A DNA stretch of 64,000 nucleotides, from positions 1 to 64,000 of the forward strand of contig JAPDRN010000054.1 of assembly GCA_030247855.1 (NCBI GenBank). Reading direction: 5' to 3'. The translations under genes and the position numbers were made by a program. Origin of the DNA: Knufia peltigerae (lineage: Eukaryota > Ascomycota > Eurotiomycetes > Chaetothyriales > Trichomeriaceae). Below are positions 50,328-61,356 of this stretch, piece after piece; position 1 is the stretch's first letter; each line of letters begins with the position of its first letter. Under the pieces are notes generated by a model that saw only the letters and a program-made list of their open reading frames with translations, was not told the DNA's origin and searched no databases.

Positions 50328-51281
50328 TCAACCGCGGGTGATGCGCCCGACCGGGGTATTGCCGCCATCGCCGAGGAACTTGCGCGGGTTGACCACGTTG
50401 CCGTTCTCCCACACCTCGAAGTGCACGTGGGCGCCGGTTGAACGACCGGTGGAACCGGCCTTGGCCACTTCCTGGCCGGCACGGACGAGGTCGCCGACCT
50501 TCACCACCAGACGCGAATTGTGCGCGTAGCGGGTGACGTAGCCATTGCCGTGGTCGACATCGACCACGTTGCCGTAGCCGCCCTTGACCCCGGAGAAGCT
50601 GACCACGCCGTCGGCCACCGACATCACCGGGTCACCAACGCGGGCGTGGAAGTCCATGCCCTTGTGGGTGGCAGCACCGCGACCGAACGGGTCGGCACGG
50701 GTACCGAAGCCGGAAGTGACATAGCTGTTGCGGATCGGCATGCGCGAGGGCACGGCGTTCTGCTGCAGCTGGTGGTCGAACATCAGCGATTCCATCACCG
50801 ACAACTGGCGGCCTGAAGCAGCGAAGCGCTGCTCCAGCACCTGTAAGTCGGCGTTGACGTCCTTCACCGGGATGTCGGCGGTCGGGCCGCCGGCATCGCC
50901 GTCACCGAGGCCGGGGGTCTCGTTGAAGTCGAATTCGCCGTCTTCCAGCTTGCCCATCTGGGTCAGCCGCTCGCCCAGGGCGTTCAGGCGGGTGGCCTGT
51001 GCCTGCAGCTCGCCGAGGCGGGCGGCCAGCGCGTTGACCTGGGTCTGCGCATCGCGCTGGACCTTGGCCAGCTCGGCCTCCTGGCGGTCGACCTTGGCCT
51101 GCAGGCGCGAATCATTGAGCGCACTGGCGCCAATGCCGCCGGCAAGGCCGATAATGCAACCTGCGCCGAGCACGCTGCCCAGCAGGGCTCGGGGGCGGTC
51201 CTCGAAGTAGAACCGCAAACGCGTGAGCGCCGATTTGGCCTGTCCTTCACGCGTTTTGATTACGATCTTTTTGAATGCCAT
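50328..51281 (-). CDS. M23 family metallopeptidase (LytM domain)
   Basis: 317 aa. One N-terminal helix (about 33-55) anchors it in the inner membrane; a coiled coil follows (about 58-110, rich in Ala/Gln/Leu), then the LytM domain at about 185-300. The zinc ligands are all present: HKGMDF (H and D) and GAHVHFE, so it is a catalytically competent peptidoglycan endopeptidase rather than an EnvC/NlpD-type activator. The gene is divergent from dciA, their starts only 12 bases apart, and upstream of secA. Confidence 0.92.
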   Translation of the reverse strand: MAFKKIVIKTREGQAKSALTRLRFYFEDRPRALLGSVLGAGCIIGLAGGIGASALNDSRLQAKVDRQEAELAKVQRDAQTQVNALAARLGELQAQATRLNALGERLTQMGKLEDGEFDFNETPGLGDGDAGGPTADIPVKDVNADLQVLEQRFAASGRQLSVMESLMFDHQLQQNAVPSRMPIRNSYVTSGFGTRADPFGRGAATHKGMDFHARVGDPVMSVADGVVSFSGVKGGYGNVVDVDHGNGYVTRYAHNSRLVVKVGDLVRAGQEVAKAGSTGRSTGAHVHFEVWENGNVVNPRKFLGDGGNTPVGRITRG

Positions 51282-51293
51282 CAGTGAGTTTTC

Positions 51294-51743
51294 ATGTCTG
51301 AGCCGAAATCCAGCGTTCGTCCCGCATCCAGACCGAAACCGGCCCTGGATGTAGTGATGGCGGACAAAAGCGGGAACCCGCTGCGGCGTGCCCTATGGCT
51401 CGACGCGCTGGACCGTCAGTTGCGCCCCCAGTTGCCGCCACCTCTGCGCAGCCGTTGCCGGCTGGCCAATGTGGACGGGGAACACCTCGTTTTTCTCGTC
51501 GAGTCCCCGGTCTGGCATGCCAAGTTGCGGCTTGCCGAAGCCCAGTTGCTCGACGCGGCCCGGTCCATCGGGCTGAAGGCCACCAAGGTGACCGTCAAGA
51601 CTGCGTCTCCCACTCCCACGCGCTCCCCAGCGCTCGACAACCGGAATGGACCCCACGCAGTTTCAGCCGCCACGCACAAAGGGCTACGCGACGCCTTGGC
51701 AGCTCTGCAGGACCTTCCTTCGAAACCGAAGCGGGAAACCTGA
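51294..51743 (+). CDS. dciA: DciA family protein (DUF721), replicative helicase loader
   Basis: 149 aa. DUF721 domain at about 25-105: LWLDALDRQLRPQLPPPLR and CRLANVDGEHLVFLVESPVW followed by HAKLRLAEAQLLDAARSIG. DciA proteins load the DnaB helicase in bacteria without DnaC, which applies to xanthomonads. The C-terminal 45 residues are basic and probably disordered. The ORF is followed by 280 non-coding bases. Its start is 12 bases from the divergent M23 gene start, so its promoter must lie inside that gene. Confidence 0.85.
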   Translation: MSEPKSSVRPASRPKPALDVVMADKSGNPLRRALWLDALDRQLRPQLPPPLRSRCRLANVDGEHLVFLVESPVWHAKLRLAEAQLLDAARSIGLKATKVTVKTASPTPTRSPALDNRNGPHAVSAATHKGLRDALAALQDLPSKPKRET

Positions 51744-52023
51744 AAGCAGCGGAGCGTCCTGCTCCACTCCCCGTCGCGCGTGTCACCGCAGCGTGAAACA
51801 TTTCGGGGGCCGGGTCGCATCCTAGCTGGCCCCGGTGGGGCAGTCGTTAGATTGTTGTTAAAACAACGTTAAATTCAGGCTTCCGATCCGACAGGTTCAC
51901 AAAACCGTGACCTCGGCCCGGTCGTCGCGTCACCGGCTGCGCCAGTGCCTCGACTAAGGTCGGAAACGCAAACGCCGCCCTGGAAGGCGGCGTTTTTTCA
52001 TTCAAATTCAACAATTTGCGCAA
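51744..52023. other. 280-base region between dciA and lpxC, possible small RNA
   Basis: No open frame is credible. It contains an AT-rich patch at 51847-51880 with TTAGAT, 16 bases, TTAAAT (possible promoter), the dyad GTTGTT/AACAAC, a further dyad GGTTCAC/GTGACC at 51894-51912, and a strong terminator at 51972-51998. A transcript of about 115 bases from 51882 to the terminator would be consistent with a small RNA. This is inference; the terminator may simply belong to dciA. Confidence 0.4.
51972..51998 (+). terminator. Rho-independent terminator after dciA
   Basis: 8-bp stem ACGCCGCC/GGCGGCGT with a 6-nt loop, followed by a run of T ending at 51998. On the minus strand a shorter TTT follows, so it may also stop lpxC transcription. 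Confidence 0.85.
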
Positions 52024-52935
52024 TCAGGCATAGGCCGGCGTGGCATACACCACCGGGTCCGGCACCGCCGGCGAGTCGTAGGTGACCCATTCCCAGGCGG
52101 TGGCATCGGCCATCAGCGCCCGCACCAGCTTGTTGTTGAGCGCGTGGCCGGACTTGAAGCCCTCGTAGGCGCCCAGCACCTGGCCACCGGCCAGATAGAG
52201 GTCGCCGATCGCATCGAGGATCTTGTGGCGCACGAATTCGTCGGCGTAGCGCAGGCCGTCTTCGTTGAGCACGCGGAACTCATCGAGCACGATGGCGTTG
52301 TCCATCGAACCGCCCAGGCCGAGGTTGCGCTCGCGCATGTATTCCAGGTCGCGCATGAAGCCGAAGGTGCGCGCGCGGGAAATTTCCTTGGTGTAGGCCA
52401 TCGTCGAGAACTCGATTTCCTGGCGCGACTGTTTGGCCGGGATCATCGGGTGGTCGAACTGGATGGTGAAGCCCAGCTTGTACCCCTCATACGGGGTGAA
52501 GCGGGCCACCTTGTCGCCCTCGGTCACTTCCACGGTCTTCAGCACGCGGATGAAGCGCTTGGGCGCATCCTGTTCCACGATGCCTGCCGACTGCAGCAGG
52601 AACACGAACGGGCCGGACGAACCGTCCATGATCGGCAGCTCGGCCGAGGACAGTTCGACGATGATGTTGTCCACACCCAGGCCGGCCAGGGCCGACATCA
52701 GGTGTTCGACGGTCTGGATCTTGGCGTCGTTGCAGGTCAGGCCAGTGCACAGGGTCACTTCGGTGACCAGTTCGGCCTTCGCAGGCACTTCCACTACCGG
52801 GTCCAGATCCACGCGCCGGAACACGATGCCATGGTTGACCGGCGCCGGACGCAGGGTCATGTAGACCTTGTCGCCGCTGTGCAGGCCTACGCCGGTGGCG
52901 CGGATCGTGTTCTTGAGGGTGCGTTGCTGGATCAT
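52024..52935 (-). CDS. lpxC: UDP-3-O-acyl-N-acetylglucosamine deacetylase LpxC
   Basis: First committed step of lipid A synthesis. 303 aa as usual. Zinc/active-site motifs: [44 protein letters not shown] segment ([19 protein letters not shown]) and GHALNNKL with the catalytic His. It lies at the end of the division cluster, 205 bases after ftsZ, as in most gammaproteobacteria. The gap before it contains a GC-rich hairpin but no obvious promoter. Confidence 0.97.
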   Translation of the reverse strand: MIQQRTLKNTIRATGVGLHSGDKVYMTLRPAPVNHGIVFRRVDLDPVVEVPAKAELVTEVTLCTGLTCNDAKIQTVEHLMSALAGLGVDNIIVELSSAELPIMDGSSGPFVFLLQSAGIVEQDAPKRFIRVLKTVEVTEGDKVARFTPYEGYKLGFTIQFDHPMIPAKQSRQEIEFSTMAYTKEISRARTFGFMRDLEYMRERNLGLGGSMDNAIVLDEFRVLNEDGLRYADEFVRHKILDAIGDLYLAGGQVLGAYEGFKSGHALNNKLVRALMADATAWEWVTYDSPAVPDPVVYATPAYA

Positions 52936-53053
52936 GGGGGACGACCGGAAGTGACACAGTAGATTAACACGCAGGGTCCCCTACCCCGGCTGAAACGCCG
53001 GTAAAAGCCGCCGGCAGGACACACCGGCGCGCCGGTAGGACGCGCGTGAAGCA

Positions 53054-53084
53054 GGGCGGCCGGGCCCATCCTGGCCCGGCGCCC
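53054..53084 (-). terminator. GC-rich hairpin after ftsZ
   Basis: Imperfect stem GGGCG-CCGGGCC/GGCCCGG-CGCCC in the 205-base ftsZ-lpxC gap. No U-tract, so possibly an attenuator or a stabilising 3' end for the ftsZ message. Confidence 0.4.
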
Positions 53085-53140
53085 GCGTTTTCAGGACATG
53101 GTGGCGCAACCCGGGGGGGACAAGCCCCGGGCAGCGTCGA

Positions 53141-54376
53141 TCAGTCCGCCTGGCGGCGCAGGAACGCCGGGATGTCCAGGTAATCGTTCGGCAGTTCCGC
53201 CGCGGCCGGGGCCGAGGAGGCCGGAGCCGACGGGCTGGAAGCCGCCACGCTGTCGCTGCTGGCCCGACGCAGGCCCAGGCCCATGCCGCCGACGGCCTTG
53301 GACACTGCATCGCCGCCGTTGTCGAACTCGCCGAACTCCGGCTGGCCGGTGGTGGCGTTGCGGACCAGCTTGATCGGTGCACGCTCGCCCGGACGCTGGG
53401 TCTTGCTGGCCGAGACGCGGTTCAGGCCCGTGGCGACCACGGTCACGCGCACTTCGTCCTGCATGTCCGGATCGAGCACGGTACCCACCACCACGGTCGC
53501 GTCTTCCGAAGCGAAGCCGTCGATGGTGCGGCCGATCTCGTCGAACTCGGCCATGGTGAAGTCGGCGCCGGCGGTGATGTTGACCAGGATGCCGTTGGCA
53601 CCGGCCAGGTTCACATCGTCCAGCAGCGGGTTCTGGATGGCCGACTCGGCCGCGGCCTGCGCGCGGTCATCGCCGCGGGCGGTACCGGTACCCATCATCG
53701 CCAGGCCCATTTCGGACATGACGGTGCGCACGTCGGCGAAGTCGACGTTGATCAGGCCCGGACGCACGATCAGGTCGGCGATGCCCTGCACGGCGCCCTG
53801 CAGCACGTCGTTGGCGGCACGGAAGGCCTGGATCATGGTCGCGTTGCGACCCAGCACGGTGATCAGCTTCTCGTTGGGGATGGTGATCAGCGAGTCGCAG
53901 TGCTGGCTCAGTTCTTCGATGCCCTTCAGCGCGACCTGCATGCGGCGACGGCCTTCGAACGGGAACGGCTTGGTGACCACGGCCACGGTCAGGATGCCCA
54001 TTTCCTTGGCCAGCTGTGCCACCACCGGCGCAGCGCCGGTACCGGTGCCACCACCCATGCCAGCGGTGATGAACACCATGTCCGCGCCCTGCAGCGCGTC
54101 CATGATGCGCTCGCGGTCTTCCAGCGCAGCCTGACGGCCGACTTCCGGATTCGCGCCTGCGCCCAGGCCCTTGGTGACATTGGTACCCAACTGCAGCTGC
54201 AGCTTGGCACCACAATTCTTGATGGCCTGCGAGTCGGTGTTGGCGGTGATGAATTCCACGCCATCCACCGCCGAGTTGACCATGTGCGCCACGGCATTGC
54301 CGCCGCCGCCGCCCACGCCAACCACCTTGATCACCGCATTGGGTGCCATCTTTTCGATCAGTTCAAAATGCGCCAT
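53141..54376 (-). CDS. ftsZ: Cell division GTPase FtsZ
   Basis: Tubulin homologue forming the division ring. 411 aa. Tubulin signature [21 protein letters not shown]3/T5 loops (NTDSQAI), and the conserved C-terminal tail [14 protein letters not shown] that binds FtsA. A Ser/Ala-rich linker (about 365-395) precedes the tail. The ATG is preceded by GAGGACACGG. It is separated from ftsA by an unusual 161-base leader with direct repeats. Confidence 0.98.
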   Translation of the reverse strand: MAHFELIEKMAPNAVIKVVGVGGGGGNAVAHMVNSAVDGVEFITANTDSQAIKNCGAKLQLQLGTNVTKGLGAGANPEVGRQAALEDRERIMDALQGADMVFITAGMGGGTGTGAAPVVAQLAKEMGILTVAVVTKPFPFEGRRRMQVALKGIEELSQHCDSLITIPNEKLITVLGRNATMIQAFRAANDVLQGAVQGIADLIVRPGLINVDFADVRTVMSEMGLAMMGTGTARGDDRAQAAAESAIQNPLLDDVNLAGANGILVNITAGADFTMAEFDEIGRTIDGFASEDATVVVGTVLDPDMQDEVRVTVVATGLNRVSASKTQRPGERAPIKLVRNATTGQPEFGEFDNGGDAVSKAVGGMGLGLRRASSDSVAASSPSAPASSAPAAAELPNDYLDIPAFLRRQAD

Positions 54377-54537
54377 GTCCGTGTCCTCGTTGTATCCGCT
54401 TTCGATTGCATGGGCGTTCAGGCGTCCTGCCTTCGTGCTGCATGCCGTCGTTGCGGCTGTGTGGGTTATGTGTTGCCGGTGTTGCGTCGTGTTGCCGGTG
54501 TTGCAACCGGGCGAGCCCGGGTGGTGCAGATTCCGCG
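54377..54537 (-). other. ftsA-ftsZ spacer with hairpin and 16-bp direct repeat
   Basis: On the minus strand this A/C-rich stretch contains GCAACACCGGCAACAC twice (54504-54489 and 54485-54470; period 19) and a CCGGGC/GCCCGG dyad (54507-54520) soon after the ftsA stop. There is no gene. It may be an ftsZ-specific leader or RNA processing region. Confidence 0.6.
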
Positions 54538-55773
54538 TCAGAATTCGCCGCGGAACCAGGTCTTGAGTTTCTTGAACATGCTTCCAGCGCGACCGGTCGG
54601 CAGCGACGGCCGGCGCGGATGCTCGATCTGGCTGCCCATCAGCAGCAGGCCCACGCCGGTGGCGTGCACCGGGTTGCCAACCACTTCGCCCAGCCCGGTG
54701 ACGTGCTGCGGGATGCCCACGCGCACCGGCATCTGCAGCATTTCCTCGGCCAGTTCGACCACGCCTTCCATCTTCGAGGCACCACCGGTCAGCACCATGC
54801 CGGCGCGCACCAGTTCCTCGAAGCCGGAGCGGCGCAGTTCGGCCTGCACCATTTCGAAGATTTCTTCGTAGCGGCCCTGCACTGCCTGCGCCAGCGCGTG
54901 GCGCGGCATGCGGCGCGGCGGACGATCACCGACCGACGGCACCTGGATGCTCTCCTCGGCGGTGGCCAGCTGGGCCAGGGCACACGCGTAGCGCACCTTG
55001 ATCTGCTCGGCTTCCGGGGTGGGCGTACGCAGCATGTGCGCGATGTCGTTGGTCACGTGGTCGCCGGCGATCGGCAGCGAGGCGGTATGGCAGATCGCGC
55101 CCTGCACGAACACCGCGATGTCGGTGGTGCCGGCGCCCATGTCGACCAGCACCACGCCCAGCTCGCGCTCGTCGGCGGTCAGCACCGCCACGCTGGAGGC
55201 CAGCGAGGACAGCACCAGGTCGTCCACCTGCAGGCCGCAGCGCTGCACGCACTTGCTGATGTTGGCGGCGGCCGACTGCGCGCACACCACCAAGTGCGCA
55301 TGCACCTCCAGGCGCACGCCGGTCATGCCGACGGGGTTGCGGATGCCTTCCTGCGAATCGTCCAGCACGTACTCGCGCGGGATCGCATGCAGGATCTTCT
55401 GGTCGGCCGGAATCGCCACCGCCTTGGCCGCGTCCAGCACGCGATCCAGGTCGCCCCAGGTCACTTCGCCGTCGCGGATCGGCACAATGCCGGGCGAATT
55501 CTTGCACTGCACGTGGTTGCCGGAGATGGAGGCATACACCGAGCGGATCTCGCAGCCGGCCATCAGCTCGGCTTCTTCAACCGCACGCTGGATCGACTGC
55601 ACGGTCGATTCGATATCCACCACTACGCCGCGCTTGAGGCCGCGCGACTCGTGCGAGCCGATGCCGATCACTTCGATCGGGTTGCCCGGCGAATACTCGC
55701 CCACCAGCGCCACCACCTTGGAGGTGCCGATATCCAGGCCGACGATCAGCGATTTGTCACCCTTGCGATTCAT
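54538..55773 (-). CDS. ftsA: Cell division protein FtsA
   Basis: Actin-like protein tethering FtsZ to the membrane. 411 aa. ATP-binding fold motifs [32 protein letters not shown] and [13 protein letters not shown]. The C-terminal amphipathic helix ([15 protein letters not shown]) is the membrane-targeting sequence. Start overlaps the ftsQ stop (ATGA). Confidence 0.98.
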   Translation of the reverse strand: MNRKGDKSLIVGLDIGTSKVVALVGEYSPGNPIEVIGIGSHESRGLKRGVVVDIESTVQSIQRAVEEAELMAGCEIRSVYASISGNHVQCKNSPGIVPIRDGEVTWGDLDRVLDAAKAVAIPADQKILHAIPREYVLDDSQEGIRNPVGMTGVRLEVHAHLVVCAQSAAANISKCVQRCGLQVDDLVLSSLASSVAVLTADERELGVVLVDMGAGTTDIAVFVQGAICHTASLPIAGDHVTNDIAHMLRTPTPEAEQIKVRYACALAQLATAEESIQVPSVGDRPPRRMPRHALAQAVQGRYEEIFEMVQAELRRSGFEELVRAGMVLTGGASKMEGVVELAEEMLQMPVRVGIPQHVTGLGEVVGNPVHATGVGLLLMGSQIEHPRRPSLPTGRAGSMFKKLKTWFRGEF

Positions 55774-56519
55774 GTTCTTTCCTGCGTCCTTCTTGCCGGG
55801 GTGCCCGGTGCATTGGCGGGGGCGGCCGGAGTGCCCCAGCTCAGCGTGAAACCATTGGTATATCGGAGGTCGGCGCGCTCGATCGGCGCGGCTTGGTTGG
55901 CCAGCTGCGGCAGCACGCGCACGAAGCGCTGCAGGCGCGAACGCGCGTCATCGCGGCCGACCACCACTTCAGTGCCGTTGCTCAGCAGCAGCGACCAGCT
56001 GCCGCGCGCGTCCATGGTCAGCCGGCGCACGTCGACGCCAGCCGGCGCGAACAGCGCGCGCGAATCGTTGTACAGCTTGACCACTTCTTCGGTCTGGCTG
56101 TCCGGGCCATCCAGCTCGGGCAGCTGCAGGTCGGCCAGCTTCTTCGGCGTGGGGAACAGCTTGCCCTGCTCGGACAGCAGGCGATCTTCGCCCCAGCGCG
56201 CGAACGGCTTGTGCTCGACCAGCGTCACTTCCAGCACGTCCGGCCACTGCTTGCGCACCTGCGCGCTTTCCACCCACGGCAGTTTTTCCAGTGCGTCCTG
56301 CGCGTCCTGCAGCTTGACCGCAAAGAAGCCGGCATGCGCATACGGCAGCAGCACCTGCTGCAGCTGTTCCGGCGGCACCCGCTTGAACTCACCGTGCACG
56401 CGCAGCTTCGCCAGCGGCCAGCGCTCGGCGCCGACCCAGCCATTGACCACGGCCACTACCGGCAGTGCAACCACCGACAGTGCCAACAGCCAGACGAAGA
56501 TGCGCAGCACCGCGTTCAT
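55770..56519 (-). CDS. ftsQ: Cell division protein FtsQ
   Basis: 249 aa from ATG 56519. Cytoplasmic start, one membrane helix (about 5-25), then a periplasmic POTRA domain ([41 protein letters not shown]) and the beta domain. It recruits FtsB/FtsL to the divisome. The C-terminus is extended by a Pro/Ala segment ([16 protein letters not shown]). It overlaps both ddlB and ftsA by 4 nt. Confidence 0.96.
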   Translation of the reverse strand: MNAVLRIFVWLLALSVVALPVVAVVNGWVGAERWPLAKLRVHGEFKRVPPEQLQQVLLPYAHAGFFAVKLQDAQDALEKLPWVESAQVRKQWPDVLEVTLVEHKPFARWGEDRLLSEQGKLFPTPKKLADLQLPELDGPDSQTEEVVKLYNDSRALFAPAGVDVRRLTMDARGSWSLLLSNGTEVVVGRDDARSRLQRFVRVLPQLANQAAPIERADLRYTNGFTLSWGTPAAPANAPGTPARRTQERT

Positions 56520-57478
56520 GCGTGCGATGCCTCCAGGGTCTGTTCCAGCACGCGCCACACCAGCTCCTCGAAGCTGATGCCGGCCTGCCCGGCCGCCTTG
56601 GGCACCAGCGAATGGCTGGTCATGCCCGGCGCGGTGTTCACTTCGAGCAGGAAGAAGCGGCCGCTGGCGCGGTCACGCATCACATCCACGCGACCCCAGC
56701 CACGGCAACCGGCCGCGCGGAAGGCCGCCAGCGCGATGCGGCGGATCTCGTCTTCGTCATCACCATCCAGGCCCGGGCACAGGTACTGGGTGTCTTCGGC
56801 GATGTACTTGGCGTTGTAGTCGTACCACTGGCCCTTGGGCACGATGCGGATCGACGGCAGCGCGACATCGCCGAGGATGGCAACGGTCAGCTCGTCACCC
56901 ACCACCATCTGCTCCATCAGCAGCTGGCCGTCGTAACGCGCGGCCAGGGCCACGGCTTCGTCCAGGCCGGCCTCGTCGGTGACCCGGCTGATGCCCACGC
57001 TGGAGCCTTCGTTGGCCGGCTTGACCACCACCGGCAGGCCGAGCTCGGCCGCCAGCGCGTGCACCGTGGAGGCATCGACCTTCCGGTACTGCGGGGTCGG
57101 CAGGCCCAGCGACAGCCACACCTGCTTGGTGCGGATCTTGTCCATGCTCAACGCCGAGCCCAGCACGTTGGAGCCGGTGTAGGGCACGCCGAACGCGTCC
57201 ATCAGGCCCTGCACGATGCCATCCTCACCACCACCGTTGTGGCCGTGCAGGATGTTGAACACGCGATCGATACCGCCGGCCGCCAGCGCCTTGGCCAGCG
57301 CCGGAATGCCATCGATGGCGACCGCATCGACACCGCGCGACTGCAGTGCTTCGAGTACGTTGCGGCCCGAATCCAGCGACACTTCACGTTCGCTGGAGCT
57401 GCCACCGAGCAGCACGGCGACGCGGCCGAACACGGCCGGGTCGGTGCTGCGCAGCGGCGGGAAGGTCAGCGTGCTCAC
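56516..57478 (-). CDS. ddlB: D-alanine--D-alanine ligase B
   Basis: Joins two D-Ala for the peptidoglycan stem peptide. 320 aa starting at GTG 57478, which overlaps the murC stop (GTGA). ATP-grasp motifs: [42 protein letters not shown] and [18 protein letters not shown]. Its position between murC and ftsQ is standard. Confidence 0.97.
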   Translation of the reverse strand: MSTLTFPPLRSTDPAVFGRVAVLLGGSSSEREVSLDSGRNVLEALQSRGVDAVAIDGIPALAKALAAGGIDRVFNILHGHNGGGEDGIVQGLMDAFGVPYTGSNVLGSALSMDKIRTKQVWLSLGLPTPQYRKVDASTVHALAAELGLPVVVKPANEGSSVGISRVTDEAGLDEAVALAARYDGQLLMEQMVVGDELTVAILGDVALPSIRIVPKGQWYDYNAKYIAEDTQYLCPGLDGDDEDEIRRIALAAFRAAGCRGWGRVDVMRDRASGRFFLLEVNTAPGMTSHSLVPKAAGQAGISFEELVWRVLEQTLEASHA

Positions 57479-58911
57479 GCCTCGCCCTCCGCCTTGAAGC
57501 CTTCCACTGCAATATGACTGGCGACGGCGCCGATGTCGCCGGCACCCATCATCAGCAGCAGATCACCGTCCTGCAGCACGTCGGGCAGCACGGTGGCGAG
57601 TTCGGACGCCTTGCCGACCACCACCGGCTCGCTGCGGCCACGCGCACGGATGGCGCGGGCCAGCGCATGCGAATCGGCGCCGGCGATCGGCTCTTCGCCG
57701 GCCGGATAGACCTCGCTCAGCACCAGCGCATCGACGCTCGACAGCACGGCGGCGAACTTGTCGAACTGATCGCGGGTACGGCTGTAACGGTGCGGCTGGA
57801 AGGCCACCACCAGGCGCTTGTCGGCCCAGCCACCACGGGCAGCGGCGAACACCGCTTCCAGCTCGCTCGGATGGTGACCGTAGTCGTCGATGATGCGGAT
57901 CTTGGCACCGCTGGCGGTGGTCACTTCGCCCAGATCGTTGAAGCGGCGACCGACGCCAGCGAAGCTGGCCAGCGCACGCGCGATCGTGTCCGGAGACACA
58001 CCCAGCTGCCAACCCACCGCCGCAGCGGCCAGCGCATTGAGCACGTTGTGCTTGCCCGGCAGCGCCAGCACCACTTCCTGGCTGGTGCCCTGCGGCAGGC
58101 GCAGGGTGAAGCGCATGCGCGAACCTTCCTGCACCACGTTCTCGGCGCGCACGTCGGCCTGCGGGCTCATGCCGTAGCTCATCACGTGGCGCGGGGTCTT
58201 GGCGGCCAGTGCGGCCACTTCCGGGTCGTCGATGCACAGCACCGCCAGGCCGTAGAACGGCAGGCGCTGCAGGAACTCGGCGAACGCCGCCTGCACGCGG
58301 GCGAAGTCGTTGCCGTAGTTCTCCAGATGATCGGAATCAATGTTGGTGATGATCGACATCAGCGGATTCAGGCGCAGGAAGCTGCCATCGCTCTCGTCGG
58401 CCTCGGCCACCAGCCACTGGCCACCGCCGAGCTTGGCGTTGGCGCCGGCCGCCAGCAGCTGGCCACCGATCACGAAGGTCGGGTCCAGCCCGCCTTCGCT
58501 CAGCACCGCAGCGGTCAGGCTGGTGGTGGTGGTCTTGCCATGGGTACCGGCCACGGCGATGCCGCGGCGGAAACGCATCAGTTCGGCCAGCATCGCCGCG
58601 CGCGGCATGATCGGGATGCGCTGGCTGCGTGCTTCCATCAGCTCCGGGTTGTCTTCGCGGATCGCGCTGGAGACCACCACGCAGTCGGTGCCCAGCACGT
58701 TGGCAGCGGAATGGCCGCGCATGATGCGCGCGCCCAGGCCGGCCAGGCGCCGGGTGGCAGCGTTGTCGGCGTTGTCCGAGCCGGACACTTCATAGCCCAG
58801 CGTCAGCATCACTTCGGCGATGCCGCTCATGCCGGTGCCACCGATGCCGACGAAATGCACGCGCGGGAACGCGCGCACCAGATCGTTGGTGTCATGCAGG
58901 CGGCGGATCAT
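57475..58911 (-). CDS. murC: UDP-N-acetylmuramate--L-alanine ligase
   Basis: Adds L-Ala to UDP-MurNAc, the first peptide step. 478 aa from ATG 58911. [18 protein letters not shown] (UDP site), [14 protein letters not shown] (P-loop), [10 protein letters not shown] and [12 protein letters not shown] are all present. It is 40 bases downstream of murG, one of the few gaps in this cluster. Confidence 0.98.
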   Translation of the reverse strand: MIRRLHDTNDLVRAFPRVHFVGIGGTGMSGIAEVMLTLGYEVSGSDNADNAATRRLAGLGARIMRGHSAANVLGTDCVVVSSAIREDNPELMEARSQRIPIMPRAAMLAELMRFRRGIAVAGTHGKTTTTSLTAAVLSEGGLDPTFVIGGQLLAAGANAKLGGGQWLVAEADESDGSFLRLNPLMSIITNIDSDHLENYGNDFARVQAAFAEFLQRLPFYGLAVLCIDDPEVAALAAKTPRHVMSYGMSPQADVRAENVVQEGSRMRFTLRLPQGTSQEVVLALPGKHNVLNALAAAAVGWQLGVSPDTIARALASFAGVGRRFNDLGEVTTASGAKIRIIDDYGHHPSELEAVFAAARGGWADKRLVVAFQPHRYSRTRDQFDKFAAVLSSVDALVLSEVYPAGEEPIAGADSHALARAIRARGRSEPVVVGKASELATVLPDVLQDGDLLLMMGAGDIGAVASHIAVEGFKAEGEA

Positions 58912-58951
58912 GCGCGGCCTCGCGCAGGGCAGGCGCTGGAGCGTGCCTTCT

Positions 58952-60040
58952 TCATACAGCTTCCTCGAGAATGATATCGGCGATGCGCTCGGCGGCATCG
59001 ACCTTGGCCAGGGCACGCGCGGCTTGCGCCATCTGCATGCGGCGGGCGGGATTTTCGGACAGATCACGCAGCAGCGCGGCAATGCCGTCTGCCAGCGTTT
59101 CGTCCTGCTTCAGCAATACGGCCGCGTCGCGCTCGACCAGGTACTCCGCATTGCGGGTCTGGTGATCGTCGACAGCAGCGGGGAATGGCACCAGCACGCT
59201 GCCGATGCCAACCGCACAGAGTTCGGCCAGCGTGGAGGCGCCGGAACGGCACACCACCAGGTCGGCCCAGGCAAAAGCTTCAGCCATGTCGGCGATGAAG
59301 GGCGTCACTTCGCCCTGCACGCCAGCCTTGGCATAGGCCTCGACCGCCTCGGCATGCAGCTTCTCGCCACTCTGGTGACGCACCACCACCGGCACCTGCG
59401 CACCGAGCGCGGCCAGTGCCTGCGGCACGCCACTGTTGAGGGCGCGTGCGCCTTGGCTGCCGCCCAGTACCAACAAGCGCAGCGGACCGCTGCGATCAGC
59501 CAGCCGCTGTTCCGGCGGCGCGACGGCGGCGATTTCGGCGCGCACCGGGTTGCCCACGAATTCCTCGCGTGCAGCGAAGGTGCCCGGGAAACCAGTCAGC
59601 AGGCGGCGCGCGTAGCGCGACAGGATGCGGTTGGTCAGGCCCGGCGCGCGGTTCTGTTCGTGCACGATCAACGGCAGGCCGTGCAGACGCGCGGCCATGC
59701 CACCGGGACCGGACGCGAAGCCACCAAAGGCGACCACCGCACGCGGCTGGCGATCACGGATGATCAGGCCGGCTGCGCGCAGCGCGCGCATCAGCCGCCA
59801 CGGTGCGGCCAGCAGCGCCAACTTGCCCTTGCCGCGCAGACCGGTGATGGCCAGCGTATCGATGTGGATGTCGTGCTGCGGAACCAGGCGGGTTTCCATG
59901 GCGCCATCGGCACCCATCCAGGTGACCGGCACGCCGCGCGCGCGCAGCACGCGGGCCACGGCCAGGCCCGGGAAGATGTGCCCGCCGGTACCACCGGCCA
60001 GGATCATCACCGGCCGGGCATTGTTCTGGACCGCGCTCAT
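58952..60040 (-). CDS. murG: UDP-GlcNAc:lipid I N-acetylglucosaminyltransferase MurG
   Basis: Makes lipid II on the inner face of the membrane. 362 aa. GT-B fold with [52 protein letters not shown] and [20 protein letters not shown]. The start overlaps ftsW by 4 nt. It lies immediately after ftsW as usual. Confidence 0.98.
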   Translation of the reverse strand: MSAVQNNARPVMILAGGTGGHIFPGLAVARVLRARGVPVTWMGADGAMETRLVPQHDIHIDTLAITGLRGKGKLALLAAPWRLMRALRAAGLIIRDRQPRAVVAFGGFASGPGGMAARLHGLPLIVHEQNRAPGLTNRILSRYARRLLTGFPGTFAAREEFVGNPVRAEIAAVAPPEQRLADRSGPLRLLVLGGSQGARALNSGVPQALAALGAQVPVVVRHQSGEKLHAEAVEAYAKAGVQGEVTPFIADMAEAFAWADLVVCRSGASTLAELCAVGIGSVLVPFPAAVDDHQTRNAEYLVERDAAVLLKQDETLADGIAALLRDLSENPARRMQMAQAARALAKVDAAERIADIILEEAV

Positions 60041-61356
60041 CCGAGCCTCCCGAAGGTAGGTTCGACACGCGACTGCAAGCGGCTGGTGCCGCGCACGGCG
60101 GCTGGCTCGGCCGCAGCCGGTTCGGCGGCCATCGGCACGCTCTTTGCCACCGGTGCGGCTGGCGCATCGGCCGGAGCCGGGCCAGCCACATCGTCGGCAG
60201 CGCCCATGCGCACGGCCTGGCGGCGTTCGGCACGCTTCAGCTCATACGACACGCGCAGCAGCAGGCCCATCGCCACGCAGGTCATCAGCACCGACGAACC
60301 GCCCGACGAAATCAGCGGCAGGGTCAGGCCCTTGGTCGGCAGGATGCCCAGGTTCACGCCGATCGAGACGAAGGTCTGCATGCTGATCCACAGGCCGATG
60401 CCGAAGGCGATGTAGCCGGAGAAGTGGCGCTTCATTTCCACGCAGCGCATGCCCAGCCAGAACGTGCGGCCGACCAGCAGCGCATACAGGGCCACGATCG
60501 TGCAGGTGCCGAGGAAACCGAATTCCTCGGCGGTGACCGAGAAGATGAAGTCGGTATGCGCCTCGGGCAGGTAGTACAGCTTCTGCACCGAGTTGCCCAG
60601 GCCGACGCCGGTCCACTCGCCACGGCCCACCGCCATCAGCGCGTTGGACAGCTGGTAGCCGTCGCCCTGCTGGTCAGCCCACGGGTCGAGGAAGGAGGTG
60701 ATGCGGCGCATGCGGTACGGCTCGATGATCGCCAGCGCGCTCATGCCCACCAGGCCGAACACCACCGGCATCGACATGCGCGGCATGTTCACCCCGCCCA
60801 GCACCAGCATGCCGGCGGTGATCGCCAGCAACAGGGTGGACGAACCGAAGTCGGGCTGCAGCAGCAGCAGTACCACCAGCGCACCGGCCACGCCCAGCGG
60901 CTTGAGCATCGCCGGCCAGGTGGCATTGACCTCGTCGCGGAAGCGCACCAGGTAGCTGGACAGCCAGACGATGTAGAGCACCTTCACCGCTTCGACCGTC
61001 TGGAACTTGGAGATGCCCAGGTTGATCCAGCGGCGGGCACCGTTGACGCTGCTGCCCAGGCCGGGAACGAACACCACCACCAGCAGCGCGAAGCAGCCCA
61101 GCAGCAGCATCTGGTTGTACTGCTCGATGGTCTTCAGCTCGGTACGCGCGGCCATGATGGCGAGCGCGATGCCGACCGCCAGGAAGATCAGGTGGCGGTT
61201 GAGGTAGTAGAACGGGCTGCTCATCAACGCGATCGAACTGGACGCGACCATCACCACGCCCAGCCCGGTGAGCGCGATCATCGCGCCGAGCAGCCACTTG
61301 TCGTAGCTGCCACCGATGGCCTCAAGGCGTGTTGCCTGGTGCGACAGGTCGTTCAT
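60037..61356 (-). CDS. ftsW: Lipid II polymerase FtsW
   Basis: SEDS-family glycosyltransferase of the septum. 439 aa, about 10 helices. SEDS motifs [51 protein letters not shown] and [13 protein letters not shown] are clear. The C-terminus (about 380-439) is a long Pro/Ala-rich cytoplasmic tail not found in E. coli FtsW. The start TGATG overlaps mraY by one base. Confidence 0.96.
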   Translation of the reverse strand: MNDLSHQATRLEAIGGSYDKWLLGAMIALTGLGVVMVASSSIALMSSPFYYLNRHLIFLAVGIALAIMAARTELKTIEQYNQMLLLGCFALLVVVFVPGLGSSVNGARRWINLGISKFQTVEAVKVLYIVWLSSYLVRFRDEVNATWPAMLKPLGVAGALVVLLLLQPDFGSSTLLLAITAGMLVLGGVNMPRMSMPVVFGLVGMSALAIIEPYRMRRITSFLDPWADQQGDGYQLSNALMAVGRGEWTGVGLGNSVQKLYYLPEAHTDFIFSVTAEEFGFLGTCTIVALYALLVGRTFWLGMRCVEMKRHFSGYIAFGIGLWISMQTFVSIGVNLGILPTKGLTLPLISSGGSSVLMTCVAMGLLLRVSYELKRAERRQAVRMGAADDVAGPAPADAPAAPVAKSVPMAAEPAAAEPAAVRGTSRLQSRVEPTFGRLG

